In this document: positions 1 through 5,647 of the stretch, one piece after another
Layout of the letters: each line of letters starts with the position of its first letter
Position numbering within the stretch: position 1 is the first letter of the stretch
Assembly (NCBI GenBank): GCA_023818725.1
Contig: JAMWBX010000100.1
Location: 1-5,647, forward strand
DNA length: 5,647 bases
Direction: 5' to 3'
Source: Candidatus Omnitrophota bacterium
Lineage (GTDB): Bacteria > Ratteibacteria > UBA8468 > B48-G9 > DTJG01
The notes under the pieces: generated by a model
What the model was told of the DNA's origin: nothing
What the model saw: only the letters and a program-made list of their open reading frames with translations
Database searches by the model: none
Program-made: the position numbers and the translations under genes

Positions 1-1176
1 AGAAATCTTACTGAAAAGCCGATTAAACTTGATATAAGAGTTGAGCCACTGAAATCAAAAAATATGGTTTATCCTGAAACAATCCAGTGGCGTGTTCAGG
101 CATTTATCCCATATGGAGGGGATAGACAGCAATGGACTCCGTTTTTCCTTTTGCGCAGGCCTGATATTACAGTGCCTCCTTTGAATGTTGCAGGATTATG
201 GGTAACTATCAACACAAGGGGATTGCCGGCCGGAAATTATTCAGGAAAGCTGCGTATTTCAGGGAAAAGTGTTGAAGAATATGAAATTGTTTTTAATGTA
301 AGGGTGGCAAACTTCAAAATTAATCCAGAAAGGCCTGTTTTAATAGATGGCTGGACAAAACCTCATGAAGGCGAATTGTATATGAAGGATTTTATTGAAC
401 ACGGAATGAATGTCTGGCCTGGAAGTATTACAAAGGAGGAAATGAAGAAATGGGGGATAAAGCAGGTGCGGCTTTCGGCATGGTCAGCCGATAAAGCAAA
501 AGAATTTGTTGAACATGTAAAATCGCTGGGTCTTGATTATGATGACTATTTTGTTGGCGTGCTTGATGAACCGGGCGGAAAAACAGAAACAGAATTAAAA
601 AGTTTTATCGATATTGCGAAGGCAATTAAACAGGTGGACCCAAAAATCAGAATTTCTTTTAATCCGGGAGAGGCGGCAACCCTTGCGACATTTCAGATTC
701 TTGCTCCATACTGTGATTTCTGGATTCCGTACAGTTTGCATGTTTTTTCCCCTTATTATGATAACCCGAAGAAAAAGGAAATTTATCTGAACAAGCCGTG
801 GATGTGGTACACAACGCCCTGTCTGTGGGATAAGACAGCAAGAGACCCTGGAATCAGAATAGCGCCATCTCAGCCAGGTAATTGCGTCGGGGTTGCATTT
901 TTTGCCCTGAATTATCCCTGGAGGGACCAGTGGGACACTGCCTATGAACACATACCAGATGCCTCAACTATGGGGCATGTGATGAGCAGACACGGTCCTG
1001 TTCCAACAATAATATGGGAAGAAATTAGAGAAGCGTCTCAGACAGCAAACCTTGCAATGATGGTTAGAGAAAAACTTGGGGTGAAAAGTTTTGATGAAGT
1101 AAAAGATCCTGAGATGCAAAAACTAATTAAAGAGGCAACAGACCAGCAGTTGATAGAATGGCTTGAGACACACTGA
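1..1176 (+). CDS. GH123/DUF4091-like glycoside hydrolase family protein, C-terminal part (5' end outside window)
   Basis: The frame is open from the first base to the TGA at 1174-1176, so the ATG at 64 is internal and the true start lies upstream. Visible order: the end of a beta-sandwich domain with the LPAGNYSG strand-turn (nt 223-246), typical of the domain preceding GH123-like barrels; then a TIM-barrel-like region with a VLDEP motif (nt 559-573); then a C-terminal segment with PTIIWEEIREA, matching the DUF4091 pattern of an Arg/Trp-Glu-rich helix after the barrel. In GH123 enzymes a neighbouring Asp-Glu pair does substrate-assisted hydrolysis of beta-N-acetylgalactosaminides; the DE at nt 565-570 is a candidate for it (inference). 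The aromatic residues in the barrel suit sugar binding. Substrate is unknown and the family is broad, so activity on GalNAc should not be assumed. Any signal peptide would be outside the window. It is followed after 1 nt by the next gene and is probably co-transcribed with it. Confidence 0.75.
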   Translation, partial: RNLTEKPIKLDIRVEPLKSKNMVYPETIQWRVQAFIPYGGDRQQWTPFFLLRRPDITVPPLNVAGLWVTINTRGLPAGNYSGKLRISGKSVEEYEIVFNVRVANFKINPERPVLIDGWTKPHEGELYMKDFIEHGMNVWPGSITKEEMKKWGIKQVRLSAWSADKAKEFVEHVKSLGLDYDDYFVGVLDEPGGKTETELKSFIDIAKAIKQVDPKIRISFNPGEAATLATFQILAPYCDFWIPYSLHVFSPYYDNPKKKEIYLNKPWMWYTTPCLWDKTARDPGIRIAPSQPGNCVGVAFFALNYPWRDQWDTAYEHIPDASTMGHVMSRHGPVPTIIWEEIREASQTANLAMMVREKLGVKSFDEVKDPEMQKLIKEATDQQLIEWLETH

Positions 1177-1177
1177 T

Positions 1178-2272
1178 ATGAAAATTACAGACGGCCATTT
1201 GATGCTTTACTGGTGTTTTGACATTGCCGATGAGATTGATATCAGTATGCTTGAGCGACAGCCTGGCTGGCAGGCAGAAAAGGCGCTGCTTTCAGGAATC
1301 AGGATTACCCCGGAATACATCCAGTACAGCACGCCTCCGCTTCTTTTGAAGCTCGGAAATCAGAAACTTCCTCGTGGGCTTGATGCCATTGTTGAAATGA
1401 AAATTTATGAGTTTGGGGTTGTGACTATCAGGTTTACTTCGGTTATTGAATGCGAGCTTGAACAACTTGTCCATTTGAGCAGATTTGTTCAGGAGAGTTA
1501 TGAAATCAGGGCTCTTGCGATTGAATGGCTCAAAAAAACCATTGATAGAATTATTACAGCGGCGGTTAGGCCGGTTAAATCGCCTGAATCCGATTGGGAG
1601 GATTATGCTATTTTCTGGATACACGGTTTCGACCGTAAAATGAATGATGAGTTATTGTTGAAAGAATATGGAGATTGTATCAGCAAGATACTGAGAGCAG
1701 AGGAAAAGCAAAGCAGCCAGGAAAAAGAAGACGCTCTTAAATATCCGCTTTCTTACTATGGCGAAGACCTGACTCTCATTGATTGGGGTTCAGCGTTTAT
1801 ATACGATCCGTGGAAAACCTTTGATGTCCTCGATGTCATTGAATTTTCAGTGATACAACTTCTTGAACTTCGAGTCTATGACAAAATTCTTGATAAGGCG
1901 ATAGAAAATGCATACGATGACCTTGCTGCACAGAGAAAAAGAAAGCTGAAAATAGTTACAATTTCATCAGTGTTGAGCAGGTTTTCAAGGATAAAACTTG
2001 ATATATCCGATGTTATTGACCGGCTTGAAAACTTTTTGAAGCTTGTTGGGGATCTTTATCTTGCAAAGGTATACACAGCTGCGTCAAACCGCTTTTATCT
2101 CGACAGGTGGAAACTTGCTGTAAGAAACAAGTTAAATATTATTGAGTCACTCTACGCCAAGGAATGGGAGAGATTTCAGACAACAAGAATGGTTGTCGCA
2201 GAGATAGCGATTGTTGTTCTTTTCATCATAGATATCATTTTAATTTTGTTTGAGGTCTTCAAATCAAGATAG
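1178..2272 (+). CDS. Uncharacterised protein with C-terminal membrane anchor, possibly RMD1/YagE (DUF155)-like
   Basis: This 364-residue protein is not firmly recognised. The N-terminal part (1-110) is mixed alpha/beta, with YWCFDIADEIDI at 11-22 and YEFGVVTIRF at 77-86; the middle is helical and charged; around 200-246 lies an acidic, aromatic segment containing LLELRVYDKILD (228-239); 253-335 is a long helical, probably coiled-coil stretch; and 338-360 is a single hydrophobic helix followed by a short basic tail (FKSR). This order (short beta-rich N-terminus with an EFG-V segment, long helical region, C-terminal membrane helix) resembles the RMD1/Sif2/YagE family, but the similarity is from memory and distant. 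The most likely topology is a tail-anchored cytoplasmic protein. I prefer the ATG at 1178, 1 nt after the preceding stop, with a weak GAGA at 1165-1168; a TTG at 1163 in frame would add five residues and overlap the upstream gene. Position suggests translational coupling to the glycosidase-like gene. Confidence 0.7.
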   Translation: MKITDGHLMLYWCFDIADEIDISMLERQPGWQAEKALLSGIRITPEYIQYSTPPLLLKLGNQKLPRGLDAIVEMKIYEFGVVTIRFTSVIECELEQLVHLSRFVQESYEIRALAIEWLKKTIDRIITAAVRPVKSPESDWEDYAIFWIHGFDRKMNDELLLKEYGDCISKILRAEEKQSSQEKEDALKYPLSYYGEDLTLIDWGSAFIYDPWKTFDVLDVIEFSVIQLLELRVYDKILDKAIENAYDDLAAQRKRKLKIVTISSVLSRFSRIKLDISDVIDRLENFLKLVGDLYLAKVYTAASNRFYLDRWKLAVRNKLNIIESLYAKEWERFQTTRMVVAEIAIVVLFIIDIILILFEVFKSR

Positions 2273-2282
2273 GGATTAAAAG

Positions 2283-3314
2283 ATGTATGGTGGAATTACA
2301 ATAAAGCCTTCGGACTCATTATGCCTGATATGTCATCTCGGGAAAAGTCCTGATGGTCCTTTTGAAGCAAGGTTGAAAAAAATTCTTGAAAGAGTCGAAA
2401 AAAAACCTGACATTCCTGTTACTTTACGGTGCAAAGCAGGAGACATTTTTTCTTTCCAGGATTTAAAAGGCGAAAAAAGCACTGGTACAAGAAAGAGAGA
2501 CCTTGAGATACTTCAGAAACTTGACCTTTTACCCGGTGTAACCCTTACCGCGCGGATTTTTTTTATCAGGATTTTTCATAAAATCAGAAACCTCAATGGC
2601 ATCTGTCTTTTTGATGGAAAGCCATTATGCGAAAATGCCACAAAAAAATACTATGAAAAATCAAGAAAAACACAGTTATCTCTGACTGCGCTGTATTGTA
2701 ACGAATTGTCAAAAAGTATAGCGTCGCACAAGGCAAGAAAACAGGGCATCAGAATAATAATTCCACCAAGAACCCCTGATGATATTGAAAAAAGCAAGAG
2801 AGAATCATTGAAAGCAATGTATGAAGCGAAAAAAATAGGAATAAAAACAAGACCTCACATTCTTTTGTGCGCCGTATGCCAGTATGGAGGCGGAGTAAAA
2901 TCATCTCAGGCATACGATAATCTTCCTGAAATGCTTCAGCTTATTCTGAGACAACCAGATGTTAAAATCACACTTGTTGAAGGAGCTGACTGGATGATGT
3001 GCGGACCGTGCCCTTCGCGGGCTGAAAACAAATGTGTTCATTCCCTTGGAAAAGGCGGTCTTTCAAACCAGCTGAGGGATATGAGAGTATTGCAAAGATT
3101 GGGACTTGACTACGGCGTTACAATGAATGCACTAGCTCTGTACAGAATGATTCTTGAAAAAATTCCGTCCACACTTCAAATATGCAGGTTTGACAATCCC
3201 TCAACTTCAATGTGGCACAGCGGATGCGGAAAAAGAAGGGTAAATAGCCCTGATTATGAAAGGGGAAGAGAAAAGTTGATGAAAATGCTGGGAGTAAAAA
3301 AGGAGGCAGAATGA
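2283..3314 (+). CDS. Internally duplicated DUF1284-like cysteine-rich protein
   Basis: This is a 343-residue soluble protein with no signal peptide or membrane segment. The C-terminal half begins RPHILLC (190-196), close to the RPHHLLC signature of DUF1284, then has C199, a VEGADWMMCGPCP segment (C240, C243), C251, an RDMRVLQRLGLDYG helix (265-278), and C301 and C315. DUF1284 proteins are normally only about 110-150 residues; their cysteines suggest metal or Fe-S binding, but function is unknown. The N-terminal half (about 12-132) repeats the unit: CLIC at 14-17 matches CAVC at 196-199; KPDIPVTL (41-48) matches QPDVKITL (224-231); RDLEILQKLDLLPGVT (72-87) matches RDMRVLQRLGLDYGVT (265-280); ICLFDG (107-112) matches ICRFDN (300-305). 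The N half lacks the CGPCP...C cluster. A basic helical linker (133-189) joins the halves. The ATG at 2283 has AGGGA at 2271-2275, 7 nt away. The 3' end overlaps the next start by 4 nt. Confidence 0.75.
   Translation: MYGGITIKPSDSLCLICHLGKSPDGPFEARLKKILERVEKKPDIPVTLRCKAGDIFSFQDLKGEKSTGTRKRDLEILQKLDLLPGVTLTARIFFIRIFHKIRNLNGICLFDGKPLCENATKKYYEKSRKTQLSLTALYCNELSKSIASHKARKQGIRIIIPPRTPDDIEKSKRESLKAMYEAKKIGIKTRPHILLCAVCQYGGGVKSSQAYDNLPEMLQLILRQPDVKITLVEGADWMMCGPCPSRAENKCVHSLGKGGLSNQLRDMRVLQRLGLDYGVTMNALALYRMILEKIPSTLQICRFDNPSTSMWHSGCGKRRVNSPDYERGREKLMKMLGVKKEAE
3301..3306 (+). promoter_or_regulatory. Shine-Dalgarno site for the small secreted protein gene
   Basis: A perfect AGGAGG lies inside the last codons of the DUF1284-like gene, 4 nt before the ATG at 3311. 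It is the strongest ribosome binding site in the window; the other plus-strand junctions show only weak purine runs. The spacing is slightly short. Together with the ATGA stop/start overlap at 3311-3314 it supports this start and suggests coupled but also independent initiation. Confidence 0.7.
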
Positions 3315-3616
3315 GGTGCCGGCTTTTTACTATTGCTTTCTCTATTTTTCTTTGTATTACCTGCTATGCAGAAAAAAGAGAAAGAAATCAGGGCGAGGTA
3401 GTATCAGTGGATACTTCTCTGTATTGCTTCAAAATAAGAGATCAGCAATCAAATGAAACAAGATTTTTTGCTCCAGAAAACAAACTCAAAACGATATCTG
3501 CGGGTGAAAATGTTCAGGTGAAATATAGAAAGACCACGGATGGACAATTGAAGGCGCTTGATATAAAACCAGTAAAGGAAAAGAAGAAAAAAAGAAGCAA
3601 AAAGGAATCACAGTAG
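3311..3616 (+). CDS. Small secreted protein with compact beta domain and Lys-rich tail
   Basis: This 101-residue protein starts with a short basic N-terminus (MRCR) and a hydrophobic core (5-17), followed by CYA-EK at 18-22, a plausible signal peptidase I site after A20. C18 follows LCIT, which is not a good lipobox because Thr sits before the Cys, so a lipoprotein is less likely. The mature part (27-87) has the pattern GEVVSVD, then FKIRD, then RFFAPENKLKTISAGENVQVKYR, then LKALDIKP. That is the layout of small OB-like or DUF5666/DUF1344-type periplasmic domains that begin with G-V-sVD and contain an 'aGd.V.V.y' strand; the assignment is by pattern only. The tail from 88 is almost all Lys, Arg, Glu and Ser, suggesting a disordered basic extension that could contact nucleic acid, membrane or wall polymers (inference). 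It starts by a 4-nt overlap with the preceding gene and closes the plus-strand block. Confidence 0.72.
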   Translation: MRCRLFTIAFSIFLCITCYAEKRERNQGEVVSVDTSLYCFKIRDQQSNETRFFAPENKLKTISAGENVQVKYRKTTDGQLKALDIKPVKEKKKKRSKKESQ

Positions 3617-3627
3617 AATAATTTTAT

Positions 3628-3647
3628 AAAAATCACTGGTGCAGTGA
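3628..3647 (-). terminator. Rho-independent terminator of the C45/DUF1646 transcript, overlapping the stop codon
   Basis: The plus strand reads TCACTG-GTG-CAGTGA at 3633-3647, a perfect 6-bp inverted repeat with a 3-nt loop, preceded by five A at 3628-3632. Read on the minus strand this is a hairpin followed directly by TTTTT, the layout of an intrinsic terminator. The stem covers the codons for Ser-Leu-His-Gln and the TGA of the transporter gene. Only three of six pairs are G-C, so efficiency may be modest. In the plus direction no T run follows, so it is not expected to stop the opposing transcript. Confidence 0.6.
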
Positions 3648-4694
3648 GGCATACATAATAACGAAATACACCACAAGCAATACGAAACCCAGAGGAAGCC
3701 CGAATTTTGCCCATTGTTTACTCTTAATATCAAGTTTGCTTGCCGCGATAATATTCGGGATATTTCCTGGAATAAGCATTCCGCCTGAAATCAAAAGCCC
3801 CATCAGAGCAAACTGAATCTGGTCAATACGCATTCTCGGGCTTATTTCAGCAGAGGCAAGCGTCGCATTGTCTAAAACAGCAGAAACCGTGTTTATCCAG
3901 TAAAGCGCGGCATCTCCGAGTGGAACAATATACATATCAATTACTGGCTTAAATCCTGAGCCGAGAAAAATTAAAGCCATAACAAAAAGATAAACCTTGC
4001 CGGCTCTTAATGAAATTTCTTTTGTTCCTTCTTCAGAAAGTTTCTTTGATTGAATTGAACCATTTTTTGATTGTTGCGCTCTTAAAAAAGCACCGATGAT
4101 ACCAAGAAGTATAACCGCTGGAACAACATAAACCCACAGATGCTTGAACAAAAATAAAAATCCGGCATGGTATGGGTCTCCTTTAAGTTTTGCTGTCGCT
4201 ATTGTTGAAAGTGGCTCTCCTATCGGAGTTAAAACAGCCCCGATTCCTATTGCGAAACAGGCGATTATGGTCATTCTTATCTCAAATTTTCTATCAAGCG
4301 GGAGCGCGTTTATTATTTCAACCAGTACTATTGCCGCAATAATCGCTGTGATTATGCTTGAAATAAACCCCAGGATAACAATGAACAAAAATGCAAAAAG
4401 ACGCGGTCCAAGAATCTCCTCGCTTTTTGCTATGCCAGCAGTAAGTTGCTGCCTGAATTTTTTGAAAATAAATCCAGCAATAAAAACAGCAAGTGTAATC
4501 TTGATTGGTTCAATAAGCGCTTCTTCAACAAGATGCAGGGACCAGACATTTTCAGGACCAAAAAAGTGAGAAATTGAAGCAGAAATAATTCCCATCAAAA
4601 ACAAAAACAACTCAAGGTTTTTTTCCACCCTGTGAACAGTTAAGGGCAAAAACAAAACAATTAGAATAATCGCGACCAGACTTGCTATAAACAT
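3633..4694 (-). CDS. DUF1646 family predicted cation transporter
   Basis: This 353-residue integral membrane protein has about nine or ten hydrophobic segments (roughly 2-20, 27-45, 61-78, 98-130 as two, 141-160, 182-204, 233-250, 262-280, 293-312, 330-350). Diagnostic pieces are GIGAVLTPIGEP (150-161), SAVLDNATLASAEISP (271-286) and GGMLIPGNIPNIIAA (304-318). These match DUF1646, annotated as predicted cation transporters and placed in the ion transporter superfamily with NhaD- and ArsB-like carriers, where the TPIG-P and DN-x-T / GN-PN elements form opposed re-entrant hairpins at the transport site. The substrate is not determined; Na+/H+ exchange is a reasonable guess only. A charged loop (205-232) separates the halves. 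The length is normal for the family, so it looks intact. The ATG at 4694 lies 3 nt after the stop of the C45 gene, with a weak GGGA 7 nt upstream, so the two are probably translated from one message. Confidence 0.87.
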   Translation of the reverse strand: MFIASLVAIILIVLFLPLTVHRVEKNLELFLFLMGIISASISHFFGPENVWSLHLVEEALIEPIKITLAVFIAGFIFKKFRQQLTAGIAKSEEILGPRLFAFLFIVILGFISSIITAIIAAIVLVEIINALPLDRKFEIRMTIIACFAIGIGAVLTPIGEPLSTIATAKLKGDPYHAGFLFLFKHLWVYVVPAVILLGIIGAFLRAQQSKNGSIQSKKLSEEGTKEISLRAGKVYLFVMALIFLGSGFKPVIDMYIVPLGDAALYWINTVSAVLDNATLASAEISPRMRIDQIQFALMGLLISGGMLIPGNIPNIIAASKLDIKSKQWAKFGLPLGFVLLVVYFVIMYASLHQ

Positions 4695-4697
4695 TTT

Positions 4698-5647
4698 TCA
4701 GTCCCATAAAAAAACATTTTCAAATTTCACCTCTGGCATCGGATTTTCAAAGGATGGTTTATCCTTCTGTCTTGCCCACCATAGAGCCCTGCCTTCTTTA
4801 AGAAGCCATATTATGGTTCTTACAGTGTATTCTGACGGAGGACATCCCGGCGCATAAATCTCGCCATTTCCGCAAACATTGCCCTTTTCAGGGTCTCTGA
4901 ACTGAATAAATTTTCTCATTGTTTTAAGGGTGGGATTTTCCCTCGCTTTTTCAAGAAGCGTATTCATCAGTTTTCTGCGACTATCCTGTTTTTGCCAGTA
5001 AATCTCATCGCAGTTTCCTGGCTTCAAGTTTCTTGCCTTCAATGATGCCTGCCTTCTGTCATTGAGATAAGCATTCATTTCAGGATGTTCCGCAGTCATC
5101 GCGGTAATAAAACCAAATCCGTCCTTTGACCATCTGACGCCAATTCTACAACTGCTTTTTTCAATCATCGCGCATCTTTTGTCTCTGTCAACAACGATGG
5201 CATTGCACGGCCCCCAGAACTGGTTGTATTTTTCAAGCATCTCAACAGCTTCAGCTGCATTTCTGCAGTATCTTGCCACAATCCTGAAAACAGGAGCAGG
5301 AAAAATTTCTTCTGGCTCCTCATCAAGAAACACTCCTGAAGAAACAGTTCCAATTATTAAGTGCTCGTTCAATGCAGGCCACTCCGGTGGACCAAAAGGT
5401 TCCTCAGGGGAGGTGTCAAGATTGTTGGCAAGCAAAGGACCATAATCGCTATGTGGAAAAAAGATATAACTGCAACATGCTTTTTGTGAAAAACCATCCA
5501 TTTTTCCAAGTTTTCCTGTGGCAATAATTCTGTGATAAAAATGAAATCCATTTGTGTAGATTGCTAACTCCCCATCATCAATTCCGGCTCCATCCTTTAT
5601 GCCTTTCCATTCAGCCAGAATGAGTTCTTTCATTCCCCGAAGCTCAA
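4698..5647 (-). CDS. C45-family Ntn-hydrolase (acyl-CoA:6-aminopenicillanate acyltransferase-like), 5' end probably outside window
   Basis: Numbering is from the ATG at 5633, which gives 311 residues. WKGIKDGAGIDDGEL (9-23) matches the 'EL-GiA-Gag' helix before the active site in C45 proteins. ACCSY at 52-56 matches the family's GCTSF block, making C53 the predicted nucleophile exposed by self-cleavage; here Ala replaces the usual preceding Gly and Cys the usual Thr. NNLD at 70-73 matches the conserved N-x-D. A GTVSSGVFLDEEP segment (95-107), then PCNAIVVD (142-149) and an IEKS strand (157-160), then EYTVRTIIWLL (268-278) near the end, complete the fold. Relatives hydrolyse or transfer acyl groups on amides; the substrate here is unknown. 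The frame is open from 5633 to the window edge (E-L-R-G), the ATG has GGGGA directly against it rather than at normal spacing, and relatives carry a longer N-terminus, so the true start is probably upstream. No signal peptide is visible in the part seen. Confidence 0.8.
   Translation of the reverse strand, partial: ELRGMKELILAEWKGIKDGAGIDDGELAIYTNGFHFYHRIIATGKLGKMDGFSQKACCSYIFFPHSDYGPLLANNLDTSPEEPFGPPEWPALNEHLIIGTVSSGVFLDEEPEEIFPAPVFRIVARYCRNAAEAVEMLEKYNQFWGPCNAIVVDRDKRCAMIEKSSCRIGVRWSKDGFGFITAMTAEHPEMNAYLNDRRQASLKARNLKPGNCDEIYWQKQDSRRKLMNTLLEKARENPTLKTMRKFIQFRDPEKGNVCGNGEIYAPGCPPSEYTVRTIIWLLKEGRALWWARQKDKPSFENPMPEVKFENVFLWD

Noticed and set aside
226..233. Palindrome CCGGCCGG
   Set aside because: It is short, isolated and inside coding sequence for Pro-Ala-Gly; no partner copy or flanking structure was seen.
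595..951. 118-codon open frame on the minus strand
   Set aside because: It is antisense to the GH123-like gene, whose motifs are clear there; its composition is unlike a real protein and no family is recognisable.
1163..1177. TTG start that would extend the second gene by five residues
   Set aside because: An ATG at 1178 is better placed right after the preceding stop; the extension (RHTD) shows nothing conserved and overlaps the upstream gene.
1292..1624. 110-codon open frame on the minus strand
   Set aside because: It is antisense to the membrane-anchored protein gene, with no supporting start site or recognisable motif.
3617..3632. AT-rich convergent junction as a promoter or a plus-strand terminator
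   Set aside because: Only 16 nt lie between two stop codons, and in the plus direction the hairpin is not followed by a T run.
4144..4569. 141-codon open frame on the plus strand opposite the transporter gene
   Set aside because: It lies wholly antisense to the well-supported DUF1646 gene, has no good ribosome binding site, and its hydrophobic make-up follows from the complementary codons.
5179..5445. 88-codon open frame on the plus strand
   Set aside because: It is antisense to the C45 gene in the region carrying conserved C45 segments.
1..5647. CRISPR array, tRNA/rRNA, insertion sequence or phage genes
   Set aside because: No spaced direct repeats, tRNA-like arms, transposase or phage protein motifs were seen on either strand; nearly all of the window is explained by the six genes.

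Overview
This window is gene-dense bacterial DNA of moderately low G+C, with six protein genes in two convergent blocks and no long intergenic space. I cannot name the organism. The mix of a GH123/DUF4091-type glycoside hydrolase-like protein, a C45 Ntn-hydrolase and several poorly known families resembles genomes of uncultured bacteria (PVC-like or candidate-phylum lineages), but this is a low-confidence impression. No RNA gene, mobile element, CRISPR array or phage signature is visible.

Plus strand, 1-3616: four tightly packed genes that read as one operon. In order they are (1) the C-terminal part of a GH123/DUF4091-like TIM-barrel protein, cut by the left edge; (2) a 364-residue protein of unknown function with one C-terminal membrane helix, distantly reminiscent of the RMD1/YagE (DUF155) layout; (3) a 343-residue cysteine-rich protein whose C-terminal half looks like DUF1284 and whose N-terminal half is a diverged copy of the same unit; (4) a short secreted protein with a compact beta-type domain and a Lys-rich tail. 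Junctions are 1 nt, 10 nt and a 4-nt ATGA overlap, which suggests translational coupling.

Minus strand, 5647-3633: two genes separated by 3 nt. The upstream one is a C45-family (acyl-CoA:6-aminopenicillanate acyltransferase-like) Ntn-hydrolase, running off the right edge. The downstream one is a DUF1646 predicted cation transporter of the ion transporter superfamily. This transcript appears to end at a small intrinsic terminator whose stem overlaps the transporter's last codons and stop. The two blocks meet tail to tail with 16 nt between stop codons.

No established pathway links these genes. The most noteworthy item is the internally duplicated DUF1284-like protein: both halves keep one set of four cysteines while a second set (CxxC plus a following C) survives only in the C-terminal half. 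I see no convincing evidence of a complete new system; promoters for both blocks lie outside the window.
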